A DNA stretch of 64,000 bases from contig JACKLO010000014.1 of the NCBI GenBank assembly GCA_024235915.1, forward strand, positions 62,001 to 126,000, in the 5' to 3' direction. Source of the DNA: Burkholderiaceae bacterium (lineage in GTDB: Bacteria; Pseudomonadota; Gammaproteobacteria; Burkholderiales; Burkholderiaceae_C). Position 1 is the stretch's first letter, and each line of letters starts with the position of its first letter. Below the pieces are notes generated by a model that worked only from the letters and a program-made list of their open reading frames with translations, did no database searches and was not told the origin of the DNA. Position numbers and translations under genes: made by a program. This document shows, piece after piece, positions 7,433-16,790 of this stretch.

Positions 7433-9170
7433 GCCGTCCGGGCCGCGCGTCGGTGAGCTCGCCGTCGCGCTGTACCGCCGTGCCGGCCACCCAGGTGCCC
7501 AGGTAGCCTTCGCCGCGCTGCAGGAAACGCCGCCCGCCGGCCGGCAGGTCACGCACCAGGCGCGGCGTGCCCGGCTGCAGGCGCTGAGGGTCGATGAGGT
7601 TCAGGTCGGCACGCAGGCCTTCGGCGATGCGGCCGCGGTCGGTCAGACCCAGGTAGGCCGCATTGCGGCCCGACAGCAGGTGCACCGCCTGCGCCAGCGG
7701 CAGCCGGCCCTCGGCCCGGTCGCGCACCCAGTGGCTGAGCAGGAAGGTGGCGTTGCTGGCGTCGCACACCGTGCCCACGTGTGCCCCGGCGTCCGACAGG
7801 CCCCACAGCGCGCGCGGGTGCGTCAGCATCGTGCGCACCGCGTCCAGGTTGCCGTCGTTGTAGTTGAAGATCGGGAAGTAGACGAGCGCACTGCCTTCGC
7901 CGGCGGCGAAGTGGTCGTAGAGGGCGGCCAGCGCCGTGGTGCCCGCCTGCCTGGCGCGCACGTAGAAGCTCGCCGTCACCGGCGGTTCGTAGTCGGGGCG
8001 CTCGCCCAGCGGGAACATGCGCGCGCTGATGCGCTCGATCTGTGCCAGCAGGATGTCGACCAGCGGCGGGATCGGCGTGCCGTCGCCGGCGAGGCGCTCG
8101 CTCTGCTCGGCCAGGATGCGTGTACGCCGGGCCGGGTCGCGCAGCGCAGCGGCGCGTTCGGCCAGCGGCAGGTGGGCGATCTCCTTGTAGCCGGGGAAGC
8201 CCATGAACGGGTGGAAGCTGGCGTCCAGCCCCACGATGACACCGATGCCGCGCGGCGCAGCCTGCAGGAACAGTGGCAGGCCGCGCGCCACGGCCGCTTC
8301 CACGCGCGCCTGGATCGCCTGCCACTGCGCACCACCGGGGTCGCGCTGCAACCAGGTCATCGACAGCGGCCTGCCGGCGGCCTGCGCCACGGCTTCCACG
8401 AGGTCGAACTCCGGATGGAACCGTTCCGGCCCGCGCAGGAGGTCGAAATCGCTGACCATCTGCACGACGCCGTGCCGCTTGCCCTGGAAGGCCGCGACGA
8501 TGCCGGTGAGCTCGTCCGTCCCGGCCTCCGAGGCCGGCGTCTCGTGGCCGGCGGCGGTGCGGTGGTTGTCGGTGCGGCCGGTGGAAAAGCCCAGCGCGCC
8601 GGCGTCCAGCGCCTCGGCCAGCAGCGCGCGCATGGTGGCGATGTCGTCGGCCGTCGCGGCCTGCTGCGCCACGGCGCGGCCGCCCATCACCGCCATGCGC
8701 AGCGGGTCGTGCGGCACCTGCACACCGAAGTCCAGGCTGTGCGGCATCGCGTCCAGCGCGTCCATGAACTGCGGAAAACTCTCCCAGCGCCAGCGGATGC
8801 CCTCGGCCAGCGCCACGCCGGGGATGTCCTCCACGCCTTCCATCAGCGCGATGAGGTCGGCCTCGCGGCCCGGCACGCGGGGCGCGAAGCCCACACCGCA
8901 GTTGCCCATCAGCACCGTGGTCGTGCCGTGGTGGATGCTGGGGCTGAAGGTCTGATCCCAGGTGGCCTGGCCGTCGTAGTGCGTGTGCAAGTCGACAAAG
9001 CCCGGGGTCAGCCAGGCGCCGTGGGCGGGGATGTGTTCCCGGGCACCTTCGGTGACCTTGCCGATCGTGACGATGCAACCGTCGCGCACGCCCACGTCGG
9101 CCGTGAACGGCTCGGCGCCTGTGCCGTCGACGACGGTGGCGCCTTCAAACAGCGTGTCGAGCATCCACAT
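7413..9170 (-). CDS. D-aminoacylase/N-acyl-D-amino-acid deacylase family amidohydrolase
   Basis: This metal-dependent amidohydrolase has about 585 residues, starting at ATG 9170 (MWMLDTLFEGATVVDG) behind a GGTGGAGG ribosome site. Features are the metal-binding HxH in GFVDLHTHYDGQATWD, the family motif GNCGVGFAPR and the C-terminal SDAGAHVGTVCDAS carrying the catalytic Asp. The family deacylates N-acyl-D-amino acids or related amides; the exact substrate cannot be read from sequence. Its start overlaps the end of the upstream BASS-transporter gene by 26 bp, so the two are probably translationally coupled and the transporter may import the substrate or export a product. Confidence 0.88.
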   Translation of the reverse strand: MWMLDTLFEGATVVDGTGAEPFTADVGVRDGCIVTIGKVTEGAREHIPAHGAWLTPGFVDLHTHYDGQATWDQTFSPSIHHGTTTVLMGNCGVGFAPRVPGREADLIALMEGVEDIPGVALAEGIRWRWESFPQFMDALDAMPHSLDFGVQVPHDPLRMAVMGGRAVAQQAATADDIATMRALLAEALDAGALGFSTGRTDNHRTAAGHETPASEAGTDELTGIVAAFQGKRHGVVQMVSDFDLLRGPERFHPEFDLVEAVAQAAGRPLSMTWLQRDPGGAQWQAIQARVEAAVARGLPLFLQAAPRGIGVIVGLDASFHPFMGFPGYKEIAHLPLAERAAALRDPARRTRILAEQSERLAGDGTPIPPLVDILLAQIERISARMFPLGERPDYEPPVTASFYVRARQAGTTALAALYDHFAAGEGSALVYFPIFNYNDGNLDAVRTMLTHPRALWGLSDAGAHVGTVCDASNATFLLSHWVRDRAEGRLPLAQAVHLLSGRNAAYLGLTDRGRIAEGLRADLNLIDPQRLQPGTPRLVRDLPAGGRRFLQRGEGYLGTWVAGTAVQRDGELTDARPGRLIRGGR

Positions 9171-10020
9171 GCCTCCACCAGAACGCCAGCGACATGCCAC
9201 TGACGATGTGCCAGATCCCCCACAGGCTGGCCACGATGACCATGTCCAGGTTGGCCCCGAACTGCACCGCGATGATGCCCAGCGCCAGCCCGGCGTTCTG
9301 CATGCCGCCTTCGATCATCACCGCACGGCGGTCGGCGGCGCCCACGCGGAACGCCTGTGCCGCCAGCCAGCCCAGGGCCAGGCCGGCGGCGTTGTGCAGC
9401 ACCACGATGAGCAGCTGCGGCAGGATCTGCGGGCCCAGCAGGTGGCGGTCGCGGATCAGGCCGAGCACGATGAAGGCGCCCAGCGCCACCAGGCTGAAGC
9501 GCGACAGCCGCGGCTGCCAACGTTTGGCCGGCACCGGGTAGCGGCGCGCGAAGGCCATGCCGGCGATCATGGGCAGGGCCAGCAGGGCGAGCAGGCTCCA
9601 CCAGATGCCGGCCGGGTCGATGTCCAGCGTGGTCAGCCAGCCGGCGGTGGCCGGGTTGGTGCTGACCATCCAGGTGAAGTTCAGCGGCGTCATGAACAGC
9701 GCCAGCAGTGCCGCCACCGCGGAGATGCTGACGCTCAGCGCCGTGTTGCCGCGCCCGAAGTGCGTGACGACGTTGCTCAGCGAGCCGCCGGGGCAGCAGG
9801 CCACGAGGATCATCGCCGTTTCCACAGCCGGCGGCAGGTCCAGCACCAGCGTGGCGGCCCAGGTGGCCACCGGCAGCAGCAGGAACTGCGGCACCAGGCC
9901 GCACACCACCGCGCGCGGCATCTTGGCGACGCGGGCAAAGTCCGCCGGCTGCAGCTCCAGCGCGACCGAGAACACCATGGTCGCCAGCACCAGGCTGAGC
10001 ACGAGCTGCGCTGTCGTCAT
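9145..10020 (-). CDS. BASS-family (bile acid:Na+ symporter) transporter
   Basis: This integral membrane protein has 291 residues and about nine or ten helices. The family core motifs are recognisable: LVACCPGGSLSNVVTHFGRG in the first half and IEGGMQNAGLALGIIAVQF in the second, which correspond to the two unwound crossover regions that bind sodium. BASS members move organic acids such as pantoate, pyruvate or bile acids with sodium. The downstream amidohydrolase overlaps its 3' end, suggesting a shared substrate. The substrate is unknown. Confidence 0.88.
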   Translation of the reverse strand: MTTAQLVLSLVLATMVFSVALELQPADFARVAKMPRAVVCGLVPQFLLLPVATWAATLVLDLPPAVETAMILVACCPGGSLSNVVTHFGRGNTALSVSISAVAALLALFMTPLNFTWMVSTNPATAGWLTTLDIDPAGIWWSLLALLALPMIAGMAFARRYPVPAKRWQPRLSRFSLVALGAFIVLGLIRDRHLLGPQILPQLLIVVLHNAAGLALGWLAAQAFRVGAADRRAVMIEGGMQNAGLALGIIAVQFGANLDMVIVASLWGIWHIVSGMSLAFWWRHVDARHAV

Positions 10021-10052
10021 CGGGGGCCGAGGGTAGCGGCCCGGGCGACCTC

Positions 10053-10058
10053 TAAAAT
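10053..10058 (+). promoter_or_regulatory. Candidate -10 element for glyQS
   Basis: CTCTAAAATC lies about 40 bp before the glyQ ATG, in the 77-bp gap between divergent genes. TAAAAT fits a sigma-70 -10 element, as often seen just upstream of beta-proteobacterial genes. The -35 region is poor. Confidence 0.35.
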
Positions 10059-10097
10059 CAAGGGTTTACGCCAAACGCCTGACCGCGCCGGGGCCCA

Positions 10098-11011
<914 letters not shown>

Positions 11012-11015
<4 letters not shown>

Positions 11016-13123
11016 CCATGAGCACGACCAAGAACCTGCTCGTCGAACTCTTCGTCGAGGAACTGCCGCCCAAGGCGCTGAAGAAGCTGGGCGAGGCCTT
11101 TGGCAGCGCACTGCTGGCCGGGCTGCGAGCCCAGGGCCTCGCGGGCGAGCACTCCGCGCTCAACAGCTATGCGTCGCCGCGTCGCCTGGCCGCGCACGTG
11201 AGCCACGTGGCGGCGGTGGCGGCCGACAAGCCGGTGTCGATCAAGCTGATGCCAGTGGCCGTGGGCCTGTCGGCCGACGGTGCGCCGACCCCGGCGCTGC
11301 TGAAGAAGCTGGCGGCCGTGGGCGCCGACGCGGCGGCCGTGCCGTCGCTGCAGCGTCGTGTCGACGGCAAGGCCGAGGCGCTGTTCCTGGACACCGTGGT
11401 GCCTGGCGCCTCGCTGGCCGCCGGCCTGCAGGCCGCGCTGGACGAGGCCATCGCCAAGCTGCCGATCCCGAAGGTCATGCAGTACCAGTTGGCCGACGGC
11501 TGGAGCGACGTGAAGTTCGTGCGCCCGGCGCACGGCCTGGTGGCGCTGCACGGCGCCGACGTGGTGCCGGTGCAGGCGCTGGGCCTGACGGCTGGCCGCG
11601 AGACGCACGGTCACCGCTTCGAGGCGGCGATGGACCCCGTGGTGCTGCAGGACGCCGACCACTACGCCCACCAACTGCAGGAACAGGGCGCGGTGATCGC
11701 CGGCTTCGCCGCCCGCCGCGACGAGATCCGCCACCAGCTGGACGCCGCCGCCGCAGCCGAGGGGCTCAAACCCATCGAGGACGACGCGCTGCTCGACGAG
11801 GTGACGGCGCTGGTTGAGCGTCCGAACGTGCTGGTCTGCCGCTTCGAGGACGAGTTCCTGGCCGTGCCGCCGGAGTGCCTGATCCTCACGATGAAGGCCA
11901 ACCAGAAGTACTTCCCGCTGCTCGATGCCGACGGCCGGCTGACCAGCCGTTTCCTCATCGTCAGCAACATCAGCCCGGCCGACCCGAGCGCGGTGGTGCA
12001 GGGCAATGAGCGCGTGGTGCGCCCCCGTCTGGCCGACGCCAAGTTCTTCTTCGACCAGGACCGCAAGCGCACCCTGGCCGCGCGCGTGCCCGGGCTGGCC
12101 AAGGTGGTCTATCACGCCAAGCTGGGCACGATGGGCGAGCGCATGGACCGCGTGCGCCGCATTGCCCGCCGCATCGGCGAGCAGCTCGGGGGTCTCGCGC
12201 TGGCGGATCTGGCCGACGAGGCCGCGACGCTGGCCAAGGCCGACCTGCTGACCGACATGGTGGGCGAGTTCCCGGAGCTGCAGGGCATCATGGGCGCGTA
12301 CTACGCACGCCACGATGGTCTGCGCGACGCCATCGCCGAGGCCATCGAGGACCACTACAAGCCGCGCTTCGCTGGCGACGTGTTGCCGCGGGGTGACGTG
12401 GGCATTGCCGTGGCGCTGGCCGACAAGCTCGAGACACTGGCTGGCCTGTTCGGCATCGGCGAACGGCCCACCGGCGACAAGGATCCGTTCGCGCTGCGCC
12501 GGCACGCGCTGGGCGTGATCCGCATGCTGGTCGAGCGCGACCTGCCACTGGCGTTGCCGGCGCTGGTGGCCGACGCCTTCGCCGCCTTCCCGGATGGCCA
12601 TGGTGCGGCGCAGGCCGAGGTGCAGCACTTCGTCTACGACCGACTGGTGGGTTACCTGCGAGACGGCGGCTACAGCGCGCAGGAGGTCGAGGCCGTGGTC
12701 GCCTTGCGCCCCGATCGCTGGGGTGAGCTGCCGCAGCGCCTGGCCGCGGTGCGCGCCTTCGCCGCGCTGCCTGAAGCGGCACCGCTGGCGGCCGCCAACA
12801 AGCGCGTGGGCAACATCCTGCGCAAGTCCGACGAGGTGCCCGGCACGCTGCCGGACGCCGCGCTCTACGCCGAGGACGCCGAACGCGCGTTGGCCGCTGC
12901 GCTGGCCGAGGTGGCGCCGCGCGCCGACGCTGCCTTCGCGGCTGGCGACCACGCCGCCAGCCTGCAGGCACTGGCCGCGCTGAAGGCGCCAGTGGATGCC
13001 TTCTTCGACGCGGTGATGGTCAACGCCGACGACACGGCATTGCGCCGCAACCGGCTGGCGCTGCTCGCGCAGTTGCACGGCGCGATGAACCGCGTGGCCG
13101 ATCTGTCCAAGCTCGCGGTCTGA
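11012..13123 (+). CDS. glyS: Glycine--tRNA ligase beta subunit
   Basis: The beta subunit (703 residues) recognises tRNA-Gly and is required for aminoacylation by GlyQ. The N-terminus NLLVELFVEELPPKALKKLG is diagnostic, and NQKYFPLLDADGRLTSRFL and DKLETLAGLFGIGERPTGDKDPFALRR are strongly conserved. The C-terminal anticodon-binding DALR-like region ends at LHGAMNRVADLSKLAV. Translation may begin at 11012 or at the second Met at 11018. gmhB follows after 13 bp. Confidence 0.98.
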
Positions 13124-13136
13124 CCGGACACCACCC

Positions 13137-13739
13137 ATGCATGCCGTCAAGCTCGTCATCCTCGGTCGCGACGGCGTGCTCAACGTCTACCGCGAGGACC
13201 ACGTCAAGGCGCCGGAGGAATGGCAGCCTGTGCCCGGTGCGCTGGAGGCGCTGGCGCGGCTGAACCATGCCGGCTGGCATGCGGTGGTGGCCACCAACCA
13301 GGCCGGCATCGGCCGCGGCATGATCGACATGGCCTCGGTCAACGCCGTGCACGCCCACATGCATCGCCAGCTGATGGCGGTGGGCGCGCGGGTCGATGCC
13401 GTCTTCTTCTGCCCGCACACGCCGGAGGAAGGCTGCGACTGTCGCAAGCCGCTGCCGGGCATGATGCAGGACATCGGCCGCCGCTATGGCGTGGGCCTGG
13501 CCGAGGTGCCGATGGTCTGCGACACGCTGCGTGACCTGCAGGCGGCGGCTGCCGCCGGCTGCCCGCCGCACCTGGTGCTCACCGGCCGTGCCGCGGATCT
13601 GGACGACGCGGCGCTGGCGCGCATCGTGCACCAGGTGCCGCAGACCCTGGTGCACCGCGACCTGGCCGCCTTTGCCGATTGGCTGCTGAAATCCCACGAG
13701 GCTGCAGACTCCACCACCGGCGCGCTGGGGGCGTCGTGA
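13137..13739 (+). CDS. gmhB: GmhB-like HAD phosphatase with a replaced nucleophile
   Basis: The protein resembles D-glycero-beta-D-manno-heptose 1,7-bisphosphate 7-phosphatase, a step in LPS core heptose synthesis. It has 200 residues. The zinc-finger set is intact (CPHTPEEGCDCRKP), motif II is in VVATNQAGIGRG and the distal acidic motif is CDTLRD. Motif I reads VILGRDGVLN where the family has DxDG, so the nucleophilic Asp is Gly10 (codon GGT, 13164-13166) while the general acid Asp12 remains. Activity is therefore doubtful unless another residue compensates. It is followed by an acyltransferase gene with overlapping GTGA. Confidence 0.87.
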   Translation: MHAVKLVILGRDGVLNVYREDHVKAPEEWQPVPGALEALARLNHAGWHAVVATNQAGIGRGMIDMASVNAVHAHMHRQLMAVGARVDAVFFCPHTPEEGCDCRKPLPGMMQDIGRRYGVGLAEVPMVCDTLRDLQAAAAAGCPPHLVLTGRAADLDDAALARIVHQVPQTLVHRDLAAFADWLLKSHEAADSTTGALGAS

Positions 13740-14500
13740 AGCTGGTCTGGGCGCTGCGCTCGGCGCTGTACGTGTTGTGGCTGGCTGGCACCGTGATGCC
13801 CTGGGCCATGCTGATGCTGGTGCTGTCGATCTTCGTGCGCGGCACGCGGCTCTACTGGCCCACCATGATGTGGCTGCGCATGGCCATCTGGGGTGCTCGT
13901 GTGATCTGCGGCGTGCGCCACCGCGTCACCGGTCTGGACAACGTGCCCACCGCGGCCGAAGGCACCAAGGCCGTGCTGCTGGCGTCCAAGCACCAGAGCA
14001 CCTGGGAGACCTTCGCCTACCCGACGATCATGCCGCACCCGCTGGCCTACGTGTTCAAGCGGGAACTGCTGTACGTGCCGTTTTTCGGTTGGGCCATGGG
14101 CCGGCTGGACATGATCCACATCGACCGCAGCAAGCGTGCCGAGGCCTGGGCCAAAGTCGAGTCGCAGGGTCGGCGCATCATGGGCCAGGGGGGCTGGGTC
14201 ATCATGTTCCCCGAAGGCACGCGTGCGCCGCGCGGCGGCCAGGGCAGCTACAAGAGCGGGGCGGCCCGCCTGGCGATAGCCACCGGCACGCCCATCGTGC
14301 CGATCGCCGTGAACGCCGCGCGCTGCTGGCCCCGCCGGAGCTGGTTGCTGCGGCCGGGCTTGATCGACGTCGTCATCGGCGAGCCCATCGCCGTGCAGGG
14401 CCGACAGCCGGACGAGCTCATGCGGCAGGTGGAAGCCTGGATCGAGGCGGAGATGCGGCGCATCGACCCCGAGGCCTACGCCGTTGGCGCCGCCCCGTAA
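13736..14500 (+). CDS. plsC: 1-acyl-sn-glycerol-3-phosphate acyltransferase (PlsC family)
   Basis: This membrane enzyme makes phosphatidic acid from lysophosphatidate. It has about 254 residues from a GTG at 13736 that overlaps the gmhB stop. An N-terminal hydrophobic region is followed by block I KHQSTWETF, where the family's HX4D appears as HX4E, and by block III FPEGTRAPRGG and block IV TGTPIVPIAVNA. Glu in block I occurs in related acyltransferases, so this is not taken as inactivating. A late acyltransferase acting on other lysolipids is an alternative. Confidence 0.9.
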   Translation: MKLVWALRSALYVLWLAGTVMPWAMLMLVLSIFVRGTRLYWPTMMWLRMAIWGARVICGVRHRVTGLDNVPTAAEGTKAVLLASKHQSTWETFAYPTIMPHPLAYVFKRELLYVPFFGWAMGRLDMIHIDRSKRAEAWAKVESQGRRIMGQGGWVIMFPEGTRAPRGGQGSYKSGAARLAIATGTPIVPIAVNAARCWPRRSWLLRPGLIDVVIGEPIAVQGRQPDELMRQVEAWIEAEMRRIDPEAYAVGAAP

Positions 14501-14509
14501 GATCCGCCC

Positions 14510-15400
14510 ATGTCCGCCCTCGGCCTGCCGCCCGCCCAGCTTTCGCTGTTCGACGAAGCGCCCTCGCCGACGAGCGACGTAGGCTCGGCCGTGACCGTGC
14601 CGCCGCAGGCCGCGCCGCCAGTGCCAGCGTTGCCGGTCTCGCCCGACGCGCGCCATGCCGTGCAGCTGGGCGAACACCGCGTGGCCTACGCGCTGCGCCG
14701 CGCCCGCCGGCGCAGCATCGGTTTCACCGTCGGCCCGGAAGGCCTGGCCGTGAGCGCGCCGCGCTGGGTGGGCCTGGGTGAGATCGAGGTCGCGCTGCGT
14801 GAGAAGGCCACCTGGATCCTGCGCAAGCTGCACGAGCAGCAGTCGCGCCAACAGCGGCAACTGCAGGCCCGCGTGGAATGGCGGGAGGGTGGCAGCGTGC
14901 CCTTCCTCGGCGAGACGGTGATCCTGGTGCTCGACGAGCGCACCGCCGGCGCCGTGCTGCACAGCGCGGCCGACGCCTTGCCTGGCGTGCCGCACCTGAC
15001 GCTGCACCTGGGCCTGCCGCAGCACGCGGGGCCCGCGCAGATCCGCGACGTGGTGCAGAGCTGGCTGCAGCGCCAGGCCCGCCGCGTGTTCGAGGAACGT
15101 TGCTCGCTCTACGCGCAGCGCCTGGGCGTGCGCGTGCAGCAGCTGTCCCTGAGTTCGGCGGCCACGCGCTGGGGCAGCGCCAGTGCCGACGGCTCGATCC
15201 GCCTGAACTGGCGCCTGGTGCACTTCGGCCTGCCGGTGATCGACTATGTGGTCACGCACGAGCTGGCGCACCTGCGCGAGATGAACCACAGCCCGGCCTT
15301 CTGGGACGTGGTGCGTTCGGTGATGCCCGGCTACGAGCAGGCCCGCAGCACCCTGCGCGACAGCGTGCTGCCCTTGCTGGACGCACCGGCTGGCGCCTGA
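14510..15400 (+). CDS. YgjP/SprT-like zinc metallopeptidase (DUF45 family)
   Basis: The protein has 296 residues. The N-terminal 50 residues are Pro/Ala-rich and variable. The C-terminal DUF45 domain contains the zinc-binding HExxH in VVTHELAHLREMNHSPAFWD, preceded by the family segment TRWGSASADGSIRLNWRL. YgjP-type proteins are predicted metal-dependent hydrolases of unclear substrate. It follows the acyltransferase by 9 bp and is probably the last gene of the glyQS-gmhB-plsC string; a hairpin lies downstream at 15534. Confidence 0.88.
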   Translation: MSALGLPPAQLSLFDEAPSPTSDVGSAVTVPPQAAPPVPALPVSPDARHAVQLGEHRVAYALRRARRRSIGFTVGPEGLAVSAPRWVGLGEIEVALREKATWILRKLHEQQSRQQRQLQARVEWREGGSVPFLGETVILVLDERTAGAVLHSAADALPGVPHLTLHLGLPQHAGPAQIRDVVQSWLQRQARRVFEERCSLYAQRLGVRVQQLSLSSAATRWGSASADGSIRLNWRLVHFGLPVIDYVVTHELAHLREMNHSPAFWDVVRSVMPGYEQARSTLRDSVLPLLDAPAGA

Positions 15401-15533
15401 GGCCAGGCCACATGTCGACGATTCTGGGGATGTGCCGGTACGGCACGTCGGGTCACACTTCGTCACAGTGCTGTCGACAGGTAGGTGCAGGGAAGGCGGG
15501 CGCCAGAGCAGTGCCCGTGGGTAAACGCCGCGG

Positions 15534-15559
15534 AAGGGCAGGGCGGGAGGCCTGCCCTT
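15534..15559. terminator. Terminator-like hairpin after the glyQS-YgjP gene string
   Basis: A nine-base-pair stem, AAGGGCAGG paired with CCTGCCCTT and followed by TCC, lies 130 bp after the YgjP-type gene. A smaller six-base-pair stem GTGCCG/CGGCAC is at 15432-15446. The rest of the 288-bp gap between 15400 and liuR holds no gene I can support, and there is no long T-tract. Confidence 0.45.
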
Positions 15560-15659
15560 TCCGTTGGTGGCCCCGCGCTCCAGCCCAGGTGGCCAGAACG
15601 ACAGTCGGGGTGTGGGGCCAACGGCAGGCCGGCGCTGCGACCGGGCCGCAGGCGCTATA

Positions 15660-15681
15660 TTGACGTTTACGTCAACGTCAA
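15660..15681. promoter_or_regulatory. LiuR operator 1 (autoregulatory, upstream of liuR)
   Basis: This is a 22-bp near-palindrome with half-sites TTGACGT and ACGTCAA around a TTACGTCA centre. It is one of three such sites in the window. A -10-like TATATT (15656-15661) overlaps its left end and the liuR ATG is eight bases past its right end. That placement fits repression of liuR by its own product. Confidence 0.8.
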
Positions 15682-15688
15682 GGCCGCC

Positions 15689-16183
15689 ATGACCGCCGCT
15701 TCGCGCGCCTCCGCTGCCGCGCCCGACACCCAGGGGGCGGCACGTAGCGAATCCCGCCTCTACACCATCACCGAGCTCGCGCAGGAGTTCGACGTCACGC
15801 CGCGCGCGATCCGCTTCTACGAGGACATGGGGCTCATCGCCCCTGCGCGCGCCGGCCGCAACCGTGTCTATGCCCACCGCGACCGCACGCGCCTGAAGCT
15901 CACGCTGCGTGGAAAACGCCTGGGCTTGAGCCTGCAGGAGATCAAGCAGCTGGTGGACATGTACGAGTCGCCGTCGGACACCGCGCCGCAGCTGCAGGCC
16001 TTCCTGGGCGTGCTGGCGGCGCATCGGCGGCAGCTGGAGCAGCAGCGTGAGGACCTGGAAGTCACACTCGACGAGATCGTGCAGCACGAGGCGCGCTGTC
16101 GCAGCCTGCTGGCGGGCGCTGACCGTTCGGCCGCGGACACTGCGCCGGCGGCGCCACGCCGGCGCGTGAAGTCGGCGGCCTGA
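15689..16183 (+). CDS. liuR: LiuR-type MerR-family regulator of leucine/isovalerate catabolism
   Basis: The protein has 164 residues from the ATG at 15689; upstream extensions of the frame read through the operator and are spurious. The N-terminal MerR helix-turn-helix is LYTITELAQEFDVTPRAIRF with YEDMGLIAPARAGRNRVY as wing. It is followed by a long coiled coil (about residues 95-145) and a basic tail. There are no MerR metal-binding cysteines in the usual place, which fits the CoA-ester-sensing LiuR branch. Assignment rests on the HTH type, the flanking TTGACGT-N8-ACGTCAA sites and the adjacent isovaleryl-CoA dehydrogenase. Confidence 0.88.
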   Translation: MTAASRASAAAPDTQGAARSESRLYTITELAQEFDVTPRAIRFYEDMGLIAPARAGRNRVYAHRDRTRLKLTLRGKRLGLSLQEIKQLVDMYESPSDTAPQLQAFLGVLAAHRRQLEQQREDLEVTLDEIVQHEARCRSLLAGADRSAADTAPAAPRRRVKSAA

Positions 16184-16205
16184 GTCTGTGCCGGATCGGC
16201 TACGA

Positions 16206-16227
16206 TTGACGTTTACGTAAACGTCAA
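16206..16227. promoter_or_regulatory. LiuR operator 2 (upstream of the thioesterase-liuA unit)
   Basis: This is a perfect palindrome of 24 bp if the flanking A and T (16205, 16228) are included, with half-sites TTGACGT/ACGTCAA and centre TTACGTAA. A -10-like TACGAT (16201-16206) abuts its left end. It lies 87 bp before the thioesterase ATG, in the gap after liuR. Confidence 0.85.
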
Positions 16228-16314
16228 TTGAAGACCGGGTTGAAGCGCGGTGTTGGGCCACACGGGGCCGTGCCCCACGCCTGTCCGCGATCCGCGCCGG
16301 GGGAGACCGCGACG

Positions 16315-16761
16315 ATGATCAAGCCGCTGCAGGCCCCGCCGGGCTTCGAGGCCCGTACCCGCGATTCCTTTGCGCGCCAGGCGGCCATGGCCACACTGGG
16401 CATCACGCTGGACCGTGTCGAGGCCGGCACCGTGCACCTGCTGCTGCCGCACCGGGCCGACCTGACGCAGCAGTACGGCTTCCTGCACGCCGGCATCGTG
16501 TCCACGGCGCTGGATTCCGCCTGCGGGTATGCCGCCTTCACGCTGATGCCCGCGGACGCCGCGGTGCTGACCATCGAGTTCAAGGTCAACCTGCTGGCCC
16601 CGGCGCGCGGCCCGGTGCTGCGGGTGGCGGGCCAGGTGGTCAAGGCCGGACGTACGATCAGCGTCGTCGACGCCAGGGCCACGCAGGGTGACGACGACAC
16701 CCTGGTGGCCACCATGACCGCCACCGTGATGACCGTGCTCGGCCGCGGCCTGAGCGGCTGA
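16315..16761 (+). CDS. PaaI-type hotdog-fold thioesterase
   Basis: The protein has 148 residues from the ATG at 16315, preceded by GGGGGAGA. A single hotdog domain contains the helix motif YGFLHAGIVSTALDSACGYAA, which has the conserved HaG and the following acidic residue, and IEFKVNLLAPARGPVLRVAG. Members hydrolyse acyl- or aryl-CoA esters. It is the first gene after LiuR operator 2 and lies 29 bp before liuA, so it may clear stalled acyl-CoA intermediates of leucine breakdown. The substrate is not determined. Confidence 0.87.
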   Translation: MIKPLQAPPGFEARTRDSFARQAAMATLGITLDRVEAGTVHLLLPHRADLTQQYGFLHAGIVSTALDSACGYAAFTLMPADAAVLTIEFKVNLLAPARGPVLRVAGQVVKAGRTISVVDARATQGDDDTLVATMTATVMTVLGRGLSG

Positions 16762-16790
16762 GCCCCGACATCCCAAGGAGAGACAAGACC

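Noticed and set aside
13484..16261. Very long minus-strand open frame (925 codons) opposite gmhB, plsC, the YgjP gene and liuR
   Set aside because: It is antisense to several well-supported genes, rich in Arg/His/Gly and lacks any family motif; typical shadow in 70% GC DNA.
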